Shown: positions 1 to 10,196 of the stretch, piece by piece | Position numbering within the stretch: the stretch's first letter is position 1 | Layout of the letters: each line of letters opens with the position of its first letter | Assembly: GCA_025201705.1 (NCBI GenBank) | Contig: MU616966.1 | Coordinates: forward strand, 1 to 25,002 | DNA length: 25,002 bases | Direction of reading: 5' to 3' | Origin: Dissophora ornata | Taxonomy: Eukaryota; Mortierellomycota; Mortierellomycetes; Mortierellales; Mortierellaceae | Notes under the pieces: model-generated | What the model saw: only the letters and a program-made list of their open reading frames with translations | What the model was told of the DNA's origin: nothing | Databases searched by the model: none | Translations under genes and position numbers: made by a program

Positions 1-1986
1 CGGTAGGCGACGGCCTGCTTGGACAAATCGTCAAAGACGATCAAGGCGTGCTTGCCGTTGTCACGGAAGTACTCTCCGACAGCGCATCCAGAGAAGGGAG
101 CGAGGTACTGAAGAGGGGCGGCCTCAGAGGCGGTGGCGGCAACGACAACAGAGTACTTCATGGCGTCGTTCTCCTCAAGAGTCTGCACGAACTGGGCGAC
201 GGTGGAACGCTTCTGTCCGACAGCGACGTAGATACAGTACAACTTCTTGGACTCCTCAGTGCCATCGTTCCACTTCTTCTGGTTAAGAATGGTGTCCAAC
301 GCGACGGAGGTCTTTCCGGTCTGACGATCACCAATAATCAACTCACGCTGACCACGACCGACGGGGACCATGGAGTCAATGCACTTGATTCCAGTCAACA
401 TGGGCTCACGGACGGACTCACGGGGAAGAATACCGGGGGCCTTGACCTGGGCACGGCGACGCTCAGTGGCGGCGATGGGGCCCTTGCCGTCGATGGGGTT
501 ACCGAGGGCATCGATGACACGTCCCAAAAGGGCCTCACCGACGGGGAGATCGACAATGTTACCGGTACGCTTGACGGTATCACCCTCACGAATGAGACGA
601 TCGTTACCGAAGACGACAATACCGACGTTGTCGGCTTCCAAGTTCATGGCCATACCCTATATTCGATTTGAAAGGATACGTTAGAGTCGGATTCCGTGTT
701 TTGTTCCTTGCTGGCTGTAACAAAATCAAGGGCGGAGTCGAGTTCCATTGCGACGCCAATGGCCCTGACAAACGCGTTCGGGGTCCTGTCAATTGATTGC
801 CGATCATTACCTTGACACCGCTGGAGAACTCAACCATCTCCTCGGCCTGGCAGTTCTTCAAACCGTAGACACGGGCAATACCGTCTCCGATGGACAAGAC
901 ACGGCCAGTCTCCTGGATGTCGACGGAGGAGTTGAGGCCGCTGATGCGGTCCTCGAGGATGGAGGTGACCTCGGAGGTGGCTAACGAATCCAATTGATGG
1001 GAATGGCATATAAGTTATAGAGTTCTCTTTCTCTTGCAACATGAACATCGTCCTAGGATGCACTGGATCCCATACCGGGCTTAGCGGTGGCATAGTTGCG
1101 GAAGGCAGAGATAGCACCGACGTTGGCGCGAACCTATAAGCAAGAGATAGAGAAGATAGAACATCAGTCTTTGTCCACAAGGCGCGGTTTGGCAGGTGTG
1201 AGGAGGAGTGCGCAGAAGGTTGACAAATAATTTCGCTGATCGCTCAGATCGAGCCAGTGTTTTGAGATCCGACTGGTCCCGATCCAACCAGATCATAGAA
1301 AACACGAGTGCGCTCTCCCTTTCCTTTTCACACACACACACACACTCAGCAATGCGAGCAGCACGTTGTTGATCACAACCGTGGGGAGGATCTCTTTCTG
1401 GATCCAGCCCAATGTTGTTCCGAATGATCCGCTGTTGGAGGAACCAGCGAAATTCCACGCGCGGCTATGATCTCACTTTTTTCAGATCATTTTTTTTCTC
1501 AGGCACGAGTGGGCACTGTGAGTGCTGTTGATACAGCAGCATGGTTGTGTTGTTATAAGCAACGGGATAAGGAATACTCTGATGGGTAATGATGTTGACG
1601 TCGTGATGGATTAGGCAGAGGACCGTGAGATGATGTCGAGATCGAGGTGTGATCCGTCAGGGGTACAGTCTCCAGCGCGATGAGTCTGACATAAAAAAAG
1701 GATGGGGTGAAGGTTGCAGTGGGGGTGATCGGAGGAGGGCGACAGATCGCGCGCGAATCTTTCGTGTAGTTGCATTTGTTGGAGTAATCCGCCGAGACAG
1801 GGACGTGATTGATGGCGGCAAGGGGTGTGTCGGGTGTGAGATGAGAGTGTGTGTGTGGGTCACAAACGAGGATGGGGCGAGGCAGATTGTCGTGATGTTC
1901 GAGGAATGATCGATACATACCACGGGGGAGCTGCGGGCCAAGGCGATGGCAGCGGGGCGAGCAGCGCGGCTGAGAGATCTAAGCAT
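1..1986 (-). CDS. ATP1: ATP synthase F1 subunit alpha, mitochondrial (5' part, cut by left edge)
   Basis: Non-catalytic alpha subunit of the mitochondrial F1Fo ATP synthase, facing the matrix. Four exons join in phase: 1921-1986, 1076-1133, 811-980 and 1-656 (continuing off the window); introns of 787, 95 and 154 nt have GT-AG ends. About 316 residues are visible. Residues 1-41 form an Arg/Ala/Ser-rich mitochondrial presequence starting [13 protein letters not shown]. Next come the N-terminal beta-barrel motifs [18 protein letters not shown] and [11 protein letters not shown], the P-loop GDRQTGKT (about residues 207-214, nt 309-332) and the Walker B segment [15 protein letters not shown] at the left edge. 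The start is the first ATG that gives a presequence and keeps phase into exon 2. The first intron, inside the presequence, is far longer than the others. Family identity is certain; exact intron ends are read by eye. Confidence 0.97.
1134..1920 (-). other. Long first intron of ATP1
   Basis: This 787-nt interval between the two presequence exons starts GTATGT and ends CTTATAG on the minus strand. It holds a short (CA)n tract at 1329-1345 and a poly-T patch near 1490. I see no coding exon in it that keeps the ATP1 phase, and no recognisable tRNA. It is five to ten times longer than most other introns in the window. Confidence 0.85.
1329..1345. repeat. (CA)n microsatellite
   Basis: Seventeen bases of alternating CA inside ATP1 intron 1. 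A simple repeat with no sign of a larger structure. Confidence 0.9.
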
Positions 1987-2334
1987 GGTTATGATGCGGC
2001 GTGGGGGAGAGGGGAGAGGATGAAGGAGGAAGAGAGATGATTCTCGTCGCAAGTGCGGTTGTATACGCTGTTCGCCTCTGCTCACCGCTCCCCTCTTCCG
2101 GGACTACTCACAAACACGCATGAAAACAAGAAAGTGGCTCGTTTCCCGCCCCGCCTAAATTACGTCACCGAAATCGTGGAAGATGATGTGTTTGCGCAAG
2201 ACACGAATCACAGTGAACACTTCTACGCGTTCGCTACTCCTCGCCTACGAAAACTCGACTTTTTTGCGTGTTTATTTGAGCTTCAGGGATACTGTCCCGT
2301 TATCAAATAGAATGAGCTTAGTTTAGACACTCTC
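1987..2334. promoter_or_regulatory. Intergenic: ATP1 promoter side and Kre9-like 3' end
   Basis: This spans the ATP1 start (minus) and the stop of the next minus-strand gene. Just upstream of the ATP1 ATG the minus strand is pyrimidine-rich (1995-2040), as in other leaders here. The tttatt at 2271-2276 is an AATAAA on the minus strand about 60 nt past the Kre9-like stop, a likely poly(A) signal. No gene is visible. Confidence 0.5.
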
Positions 2335-3045
2335 TCATATCATAAAAAACGCAAACACACAGGAGAAACCAAGCACCATCGTCGTCGCAAGCACTGTAGG
2401 CAGAACAAAAGGCGCTGCATTCTCGCTCTTGCGTGCTTCAATCTCTGGCGAGACATCTCTCCTCTGAAGCTGCTGGTCCTCTTCAAAACCCTCGAACGCT
2501 ACCTCCGGTGCCTCGTAAGACCGCTTTCTTGGAGCGTTTGTGATAGTAAATATTTGAGAGTTGTAGATCGGTGGCGATCCGGCGCTCGAGAATTGGACTT
2601 GGAACCCCTGAAAGAACACAGAAATGATCATGCAAGATGGCATCGAAACGCGGTGAGTTAAACATTTTGATCATGCACTATCCCATGACCGACTGGAAGA
2701 GAAAAGAGTGCGTGTGGAGCTTACCTTTCCATGGTGGACGAGGTCGGTTGGGACTTTGAATTGAAGGATCGACTGAGTGTTGTAGCACTTTGAGATTTCG
2801 GCTACAACACCATCATGTACGCAGATGCCTTCGCACTCTGCTCCAAGCACTATTAGGTCGACTTGCCAGCACTGTACCGCCTTGTCTGTGTAATCATCTT
2901 GGACCTTGATCGCGTATGTATTGCCTGGTCTCCACGTTGAATCCTCGTGGGGTTGTGAGATGATAATTGTGCTGGAGACGAGGATCAAGCATTCGAGCAG
3001 GACGCATGTTATTAGAGCCAAACGCTTGAGTGTAAGTGAAAACAT
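2335..3045 (-). CDS. Secreted, probably GPI-anchored Kre9/Knh1-like protein
   Basis: Two exons, 2725-3045 and 2335-2607, joined in phase 0 across a 117-nt intron (GTAAGC to TTTCAG), give 197 residues. Residues 1-25 are a hydrophobic signal peptide. Residues 29-135 have the layout of the Kre9/Knh1 N-terminal domain (Ser-Thr-rich GPI-anchored membrane family): a start near ISQPHEDSTWRPGNTYAIKV, an internal ILQFKVP strand, and an ending PIYNSQIFTITNA. Cysteines at about 59, 71, 75 and 87 could form disulfides. The C-terminus is a short polar spacer and a hydrophobic tail (FVLPTVLATTMVLGFSCVF), as expected for GPI attachment. Family members act at the fungal cell surface and some are linked to beta-1,6-glucan. 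The family call rests on pattern, not alignment; a type I membrane protein without a lipid anchor is the alternative. Confidence 0.72.
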
Positions 3046-4047
3046 TGCGTCCGGCCGAGAAGGAGAGGGTATGATGGATGTCGATTGTCAAAGGGTCAGA
3101 GAAGTGCAGTATAAGGCGAGAAATAAAGCGGGTGGATAGTCTGAAGAGGGAGTTCCAGGGGAGGGCGAACAGACTCTTGGAGCAGAGGTTGAGGAGAGAA
3201 CAAGGATGCAAGGATATGCGTGTTGTGCTTGCTTATTTGTATCGCTTCCTTGGTTGGGTTGTCGACAAGAGACAGAAACAGAAAGTCAAGTTGGAATGGG
3301 AATCTAGGAATCGAGTCTAAGAGGCGAGCAATGTCAAGAGGCGAATGGCGAACAAGAAAGGAGGCGATGCGAAGGCAATGAACGAATGCAGCAACAAGCA
3401 TCGACAGCGGTGGTCACGGGAGAGGATGCCGTCTGACAGGGCCAGCGTGGTCAGGTCAGTTGTCAGCGTGTCTTGCACTCCTTCACTCTCGCGCTTGAGA
3501 TGTCCAAGACCCGGAGCGGCAGCTGACACAGCGGGTGCAGCTGTAGTAACACCGCTATCCTATCCTGAGGAACGGGGGATGGAATGGCACGCACATTGCG
3601 TCCGATCAGGATGTATCGCGATCGAGAGAGAGAGAGGTGTATGAACAGCAGTAATAATAGCACAGAAGCGCAGGAGAGAGACGAGACCGCTGGAGCGCCT
3701 CCTCGATTCCTTGGTTGAGTGGGACAGAGATGACAGAGAACAAAAGCCGTTGCGTGCGATAGGAAGTATCGCATGTATCCTTTGCCTCCTTGGTTTTCGG
3801 CGGCGATGTGGTGGTGCTTCCACACCACAAACACACGAACTCTACGAAACTACGGGAAAAACGCGAGAGCAAAATCCCGTCGCTCTGTTCTCGACACAAG
3901 AAAAATATATCGTCACGTCACTGCTCCTCGAGTACGAGAGAGACCGTTGCATGCGGTATCTCATTCCTCTCTCCTTTCGTTTCTATTCTTCATCACTCAT
4001 TCCCACGACATCTCTTCCCTTCTGACCAAACAAACAAACAACGCAAC
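3046..4047. promoter_or_regulatory. 1.0-kb divergent promoter between Kre9-like gene and ARP2
   Basis: No convincing gene lies here. The minus strand is CT-rich next to the Kre9-like start (about 3050-3070). The plus strand is CT-rich immediately upstream of ARP2 (about 3960-4020), the usual look of fungal leaders and transcription start areas. The many short open frames on both strands overlap each other, lack phase-compatible splice partners and resemble no family I know. Confidence 0.5.
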
Positions 4048-6051
4048 ATGGAATCCTCAAAGACCATCGTCGTCGACAACGGCACTGGGGTAAACCTCTT
4101 TCCCTTATTCATACTGAAGCCCAGCACTCGTCAGGAACTCGAAACCGTCACATCTTCGACATTCGCGCAGAGTTTGTGAATCTTCAATGGTAGAGACGCG
4201 GATGCGGATGGATTCGCGGAAAGAGCCGGGCAGATGAAAGCAATAGGAGTGTCAATAGTAGGAGTACTCGTTACTTCGTTACTTTGCGACAATATTCTGG
4301 AATCCGGACTTGGATGCAGCTTCACTGGAGGCGCAGATGGCGACACCACACGTTCTCTGGCTCTTGGCTACAGCCTGGAGTTTCCGCTCGCGCACCAGTT
4401 CACTGACGACGCCTTTCTCTGCTCCCTTCTCTGACCACCTGCTAACCACCACCGATTTTCCTGGCGGCGTATCACTAGTTCGTCAAGGTCGGATATGCCG
4501 GATCTAATTTCCCAGAGCATGTTTTCCCCTCGGTTGTCGGAAGACCCATCCTTCGTGCTGAAGAGTCGATCGGCAACGTGCGCGTCAAGGACATCATGGT
4601 CGGAGACGAGGCTGCAGAGTTGAGATCTAGTCTTCAGATGAGCTACCCAATGGAAAACGGTATCGTCAAGAACTGGACGGACATGCGACATCTCTGGGAC
4701 TACACCTTCAACGAGAAACTCAAGATCGACCCACGCGAAACCAAGATCATGTTGACGGAGCCAGTCATGAACCCTAAGGCTAACAGGGAAAAGATGGTCC
4801 AGACCATGTTGGAGGAGTATGGTTTCCAGGGCGTCTATGTAGCCATTCAGGCTGTCTTGACGCTTTACGCTCAAGGTACGTGTCCGTGTTATGCTTGTTG
4901 CGACGATAATGGGGATGGAGGCTAACCGCTTTTCATTTCGGGACAACGTTACAGGTCTTACAACAGGAGTGGTCGTTGATTCAGGAGATGGTGTTACACA
5001 TATCGTGCCTGTTGTCGATGGATATTCTCTTCCTCACATCACAAAGAGGTTAGACGTTGCCGGTCGCGACGTGACCCAGTACCTTATCAAGCTGCTGTTG
5101 CTCCGTGGATACGCTTTCAACAGGACTGCCGACTTTGAGACTGTCCGTCAGATCAAGGAGAAGCTGTGCTACACCAGGTACACCCCGTACCATTTGGATG
5201 TCAGTCGTAGTGGTGTCAATCGTTTCGTTTTTGAGGATATCTAACACTAGCATTCATTTTTAGTTACGACGTGGACCAGGACCTCAAGTTGGCTAACGAG
5301 ACCACCGTTCTGGTCGAGAGCTACACCGTAAATACCATTGCTTAATCGATTGTACTTGGGATCCTGTTCAATAGGACGCTCCTTATTAACACTCCTACGC
5401 TATATTCTATCAGCTCCCTGATGGCCGTGTTATCAAGGTCGGCTCTGAGAGATTCGAGGCCCCAGAGTGCATGTTCCAGCCCGGTTTGATCGATGTTGAG
5501 CAGCCCGGTGTCGCTGGTAAGATGTTATTCCTTCAAGACTGCGCTTTACTTACAAATTGTGATTACATCTTGGTACTAAACACGCCACGATCTTATTACT
5601 TGCAACAGAGTTGCTCTTCCAAACCATCCAGGCTGCGCCCGTGGATACGCGATCTGACCTGTACAAGCACATTGTTCTTTCTGGAGGATCTACTATGTAC
5701 CCCGGTCTTCCCAGTCGTCTGGAGAAGGAGGTCAAGCAGTTGTACCTGACTGAGGTCCTCAAGGGTGATGTCCAGCGTTTCCCCGTAAGTTTCTGTCTTT
5801 TCTTGTCATTCGATGTTGGTCATGGGTGGAGTAAATGCCTCGTGCTCTTGTCTCACTTTGTGCGATTTGTCGACTAGAACTTCAAAATCCGTATTGAGGA
5901 TCCTCCCCGTCGTAAGCACATGGTCTTCTTGGGAGGTGCTGTTTTGGCCAACATTATGCAAGACAAGGAGCACTTCTGGATCACAAAGCAGGAGTGGGAG
6001 GAGCAGGGCGTTCGCGCTTTGGACAAGCTCGGAATTGTCCAGTCCAACTAG
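4048..6051 (+). CDS. ARP2: Actin-related protein 2 (Arp2/3 complex subunit)
   Basis: Arp2 is one of the two actin-like subunits that form the branch nucleus of the Arp2/3 complex, which builds branched actin for endocytic patches and polarity. Seven exons (4048-4089, 4479-4875, 4955-5177, 5264-5327, 5414-5516, 5609-5784, 5878-6051) join in consistent phase to 392 residues, the normal length. Visible motifs are the actin phosphate-1 loop [15 protein letters not shown], the second loop [18 protein letters not shown], the adenosine-binding stretch [20 protein letters not shown], and the C-terminal [11 protein letters not shown] followed by [11 protein letters not shown]. These match Arp2 rather than actin ([11 protein letters not shown], Arp2-type [10 protein letters not shown]). 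The first exon encodes only 14 residues and is followed by the longest intron (389 nt). Introns are GT-AG. The poly(A) signal is at 6118-6123. No defect is seen. Confidence 0.98.
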
Positions 6052-6117
6052 AAGTCAAGACAGGCAAAGAGAGCAGTGGCGACTAAGGCAGATATACCTG
6101 AAAAACGGAGAAATTGA

Positions 6118-6123
6118 AATAAA
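6118..6123 (+). terminator. Poly(A) signal of ARP2
   Basis: AATAAA, 67 nt after the ARP2 stop and in the correct strand. The minus-strand AATAAA of the convergent gene is at 6160-6165, so the two 3' UTRs probably meet or overlap. Confidence 0.55.
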
Positions 6124-6159
6124 CAGACAGGCAAGGCAGTTGCTGCTACGAGTTCTTAA

Positions 6160-6165
6160 TTTATT
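6160..6165 (-). terminator. Poly(A) signal of the SANT/Myb-like gene
   Basis: AATAAA on the minus strand, about 40 nt past the proposed stop at 6206 and convergent with ARP2. Confidence 0.5.
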
Positions 6166-6205
6166 TAAAAATACATTGATGATGAGGAAACGTTGGAGGA
6201 GTAAT

Positions 6206-7242
6206 TTACTATCAAAAGTTCACGGCAGCACGGTCAGTATCTCATTCATTCATTCATTGATTGTTTTTCTTTGTTTTTTTTTGATCCGCAACAATAAATG
6301 TTCACAAGTATACATACCTCCATCTCGACATCCCCGTCATTGATAGGGGTTGAGACTGAGGAGTTCTCCTCAGAACCTGCGGCAGTAGCAATAGCCTTTC
6401 CAGCGTTGGGCCACTGCTCCTCAATAGCCTTTGCCACCAAACCATCATCATCTGCGACCAACGTTCCAGCTTTCCATGCGCCGTACTTGAGACCAATTGC
6501 CTTGTTGAGCTCAAACTCCCGAGCCATATCCTGCTCATTACCCTTCCAGTCCTTGTAGAGCTGTAAGTTCTGGCGACCCACCAGTCGCATCGACTTGACG
6601 CGGAGGTCGTTTCCGCTCTAATTTTATTGAGAAACGACAAACAGGAAAACAATTATCAATTGACCGCGCGATTAGCATCAAACTGAAAAGGGAGAGGGGC
6701 CATAGATACTGCTCACGATATTCTTACCCATGATGGCAAGTACTCTTCCGAGATCTCTCTAAAGTGTCCAATGCCGAATCTCTCGATACCCTTGATCAAC
6801 AGCTCGCGCTCCTTGTCTGTCCATTTCCTAACAACCTCCGCTTTGGCGCCCTTGGGTGGTCGGAAGTAACTATGATAGGAAAAACGATGACGGGCAAGCA
6901 ATTGAACAAAGTGTATGTTGTGTTGTTGGTCAGGCATATTTTCCTTGGCCTTTGCAAAAGCAGCGGCTTTTCTCTGGGCATGTGGCAAGACAGTTGGCAG
7001 GAATGTCCCTCCTCCCCCCTCCCTTACTCTTGGTTCAGGGTACCATCGGGATGAATCATATTTTTGGTGATGGGGAATTCGTCTCGCATGCAGAACTTGA
7101 GTCTGAGCTCGTTGATTCGCTGTTGTCGCGCATCAAAGACCCGTTCAGGCTTGGGCGAGGGCGCATCCTCCTGGGTCTCCTCCTGCTTCAACAATTCAAC
7201 GTCTGGGTTGGATGACGGTTCCATGGGTGAATCGCTGGTCAT
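6206..7242 (-). CDS. SANT/Myb-like domain protein
   Basis: Exons 7028-7242, 6728-6971, 6318-6617 and a terminal exon beginning at 6208 join in phase to 253 residues. The N-terminus is acidic/proline-rich and disordered. Residues 110-175 carry a SANT/Myb-like helix bundle: KWTDKERELLIKGIERFG, then HFREISEEYLPSW and NDLRVKSMRLVGRQNLQLY, with the Trp and Phe positions typical of the fold. After it come YKDWKG, an Ala/Glu-rich helix and an acidic tail. Such domains bind DNA or histone tails; a nuclear role is likely but the specific function is unknown. The last intron (6209-6317, GTATGT, branch-like ACTGAC, GATAG) leaves only the TAA in the last exon; retention would add about 24 residues, ending at 6246. 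The junction near 6971 is the least certain. Poly(A) signal on the minus strand at 6160-6165. Confidence 0.8.
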
Positions 7243-7501
7243 ACAAGAAGTAATGAATAGTAGTGCGCTTGGTGTTGAGAAATAGAGAGGACACAAATGG
7301 AGAGACGAGGAAGATGCTACTCTTGGATGAGGGTGATTAGGGAGTGGCAAGGTGGATCAAGAGACAGAAAAATGACTCGACAGAATGGCAATGCAATCGA
7401 GACGTGTTGTTTGTTGTGGATGGACGCGTTTGTTCCTGTCGTTTTTTTTTTTTTTTTTAATTAAAGGACTACTTATTCAGCATCGCGTCCGATGTGTCTA
7501 A
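7243..7501. other. Intergenic between SANT/Myb-like gene start and ERV2 stop
   Basis: Contains the upstream region of the SANT/Myb-like gene and a T homopolymer at about 7442-7458 near the ERV2 3' end. No gene seen. Confidence 0.5.
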
Positions 7502-8420
7502 TCAAATGGGATCGGCCGCTACTGCCTCCTCGTCGTTTCCTTCGTCAGCACAGCCGCACTTGTAAACATCTGCTAGAGTGCTACAGTCAAACTCGGGTTT
7601 GCCCAGTCTCGCATTGACGATATTGTGTACTGCACATGCCCAATTCGATAGTGCAGCACGCGATGATGTCTGAGGAGGATGATCCTTCAACATTGCCTGA
7701 AAGTGTTCCGCGCTGGAGCGATGGTTTTTTTTATGCATACCACGTTTCCGTAAAAGGTAGAGGAAGATAATAAACGCGAACACGGCGACAGGTACAAGAA
7801 GATCGGGATGGTGTTGGGGAGTCGAGAGTTAGTAAACTGGACCAATTGGGGGCTGTGTGCAAAGGGAAAGACAAAAGATTAAAAGCGAATGGGAACTTTT
7901 AAGCAATTACCATTCGCCACATGGGTATAGCCGTGAGAGCAAATAGATCCATTGTTTAACCGCCGCACGCTCGTCCTGTGTTGGCTTGACAGGGTATCTT
8001 GAAGCCATCGTGTGAACCAACTTCCATGTAGCCCGCCCCAATTCGGCTCTTATGCATGGATGAAAACAGGACGTTAAGAAGAAAGGCAAAAGCAGTTCCG
8101 ATTGCAGTTGCGATTGTATCGTCCTTCAATTGATGCTTGGGAGAGTTGAGGGGAAAGGATCCGTCAGGGCCACTCACTTACTTCGCGGTGGCATTTCCTA
8201 GTTGAGGCATGATCGTTCCACCAACGTCCAGGGACGGATCGACAAATATGGGGTCTTTTTGATGGTCTAATGCACTCTTCTCACCAGGTCCCGTTCTGCT
8301 CTCTCTTGTGGAAATCGAGCTCTTTGGACTCATGTAGAACAGCGAGGGTATTGTGATGAGGGCAATGAAGCAGAGGGCGAGGACCGCAATCGGTGTCCGA
8401 ATGCGGAGCGGTCTAGTCAT
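7502..8420 (-). CDS. ERV2: FAD-linked sulfhydryl oxidase, Erv2 type
   Basis: Oxidises protein thiols to disulfides with FAD and oxygen, in the secretory pathway for this subtype. Exons 8182-8420, 7911-8048 and 7502-7712 join in phase to 195 residues, almost the length of yeast Erv2. Residues 10-30 form a single hydrophobic signal anchor (IAVLALCFIALITIPSLFYM), which favours ER Erv2 over mitochondrial Erv1. The Erv/ALR core runs from about 80 to 170: AELGRATWKLVHTMA, the active-site CGEC (123-126), then WACAVHN and VNARLGKP for FAD, and the structural pair C152/C169 with exact C-x16-C spacing. A tail CGC at 178-180 matches the shuttle disulfide of Erv2. An intron splits the codon of the second active-site cysteine. 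The start at 8420 is chosen because the membrane anchor follows directly; an upstream in-frame ATG would add an unlikely extension. Confidence 0.93.
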
Positions 8421-8749
8421 GGCGATCGTTCTGTTCGAAGAGCACGGGGGGGTTGATGAAGACGGTTTGTGGTGGGGACTTCTTGGCGTAGGGCGGATGG
8501 ATGAGTTGAATGAAGGATGGAGGGAAACGGCTGATCGTGTGGAAAGCGGCGAGCTGGTACTGCACGGCGCTATTTCTATGCTGCCCTGTCTGTCTGTCCT
8601 TTTGGGCAGCAAGCAACTGCGGTGACTGTTCAGAATCTCACCTCTTCCTTCCAACGCGCAGGCGCGCGCCTCTCGCTTTTCCTTTTGCACACACATCTCT
8701 GCTCACCCTCGGCATCATCCTCCATCTCATTTGAACAGCACACTGCGAG
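8421..8749. promoter_or_regulatory. Divergent promoter of ERV2 and TRS65
   Basis: 329 bp between two divergent starts. The plus strand is CT-rich at about 8638-8735, just before the TRS65 ATG, consistent with a transcription start area. No TATA box stands out, and no additional gene is supported. Confidence 0.5.
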
Positions 8750-10165
8750 ATGAGGTCCACAGAGTCCCTGTTCAACGACTCGCAATGGGAGATTCGCATC
8801 CCCAACGCACACATCGAATCACTTCAGGAGGACTTCAAGTCCGTCATCCACGCAAAGCCGCGAACCCATGTCTTCTATGGCACGTTCCTTTTCCCCATTG
8901 CAAAGGACGATTTTCATCACTTCTTCCTCCCTACTCTCAGTTTAAAAAAAAAAAACAATCGCTGTCCAGGCGCTGACCTTCCCTTTCTTTCAACAAAAAT
9001 AGACGAGACCGTACCGTTCTTTCTGCAGATCTCCCTTCCAGATGACCTCTCGACCTTGCACGAGGACACTTCACATCAGGTCCACGAGTTTTTCAAGTCA
9101 CTGGAGATTCAAGTCGAAGCCGCCTTTGTAGACGCGCTTTCTCTGGCACAGTCAGGTCAAAATGTCATGCACAAGAGCCCCAACGGTTCCCGACCTTCGA
9201 GTGCTCAACTCACGGACAAGAGGGTATCCGGAGGCTCTCCTGGACCATTTGGCGCACGGACAGGTTATAACGATCCAGGACGGGTGGAATCAACGCTTCT
9301 ATTCTCTTACACCTATAACCCAGTGGAGCCAGGCAAGGAGGTCGAGATCCGACCGATCAACGGAGTTTGGTCAGCCATCTTCCCTTTCTCAGTGCCAGTT
9401 TGTAAGTGATGGACAAAGCGACAGAAGCACGATAGAAGGGCGTACATGGCATGCAGCGGATTCGAGATACTAAGGTTTCGTTGATTGATACCATCCAATA
9501 GCTTTTATCAGGACCAAGAGTACCAATACCATGTTGATGTTGAGCACACATGTGCTGCTCCGGCCTGGAGATCAGGTGGTGCCTGTTGCGGCGCCCGTGG
9601 ACGATCAGTATAACCTAGACTGCTTCACCATGGTCAATCTTTTGGAGGGCTTGTCCGATGGTATGTTCAACGCAACCTGCGACATATACCTATAGAAATC
9701 CGACCATCCGTTTTACAACTTTTCGCAACGGCTTGTGTTTGTGTTGACGATGAAAATTGCCCCCGTTAGATCCATACTTTGCATCGTCAGCTGTGCCTCA
9801 ACACCATTACCGGCCAGACACACCTCGCGCCAGGATTCAAGTCCCACCAGTGACGCCATTACTGAGACGCAGTGTGAGACGGACGATTGCAGTGCGTTCT
9901 GCTCTGAATGTCAGGATGAGGACGACACGTGTGTCGCCGACGGAGAATCCTCTGATGATGTCGATTGAAGTTGAGAACAACTCGGAACACGGTGCAAAAT
10001 TCAAAACCAACCAGTTGGACATCGAAGTCACACATGCTGTAGTAACTCCTCTCGACTCTGCAGAACTTACGAAGGTGAGCGACCGACTGATATGGTTTAA
10101 CAAAAAGTCCGATTGTAAGCTATCGCGCATTTTAGTTGCCCTACTTTCAATTGACCTTTGTATTT

Positions 10166-10196
<31 letters not shown>

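Noticed and set aside
48..671. Long open frame antisense to ATP1
   Set aside because: It is the complement of the conserved ATP1 exon, which explains its openness; its product resembles no family.
1649..1909. Plus-strand 86-residue open frame inside ATP1 intron 1
   Set aside because: Low-complexity Gly/Arg/Val composition, no homology visible, lies within an intron on the other strand.
3345..3834. Overlapping short open frames upstream of ARP2
   Set aside because: They conflict in frame and strand, show no family motif and lie in the promoter region.
8940..9002. Reading through the poly-A stretch as a Lys-rich part of TRS65
   Set aside because: It has intron signals and a CTGAC motif, and its removal keeps phase; kept as an alternative because the donor GTTTAA is weak.
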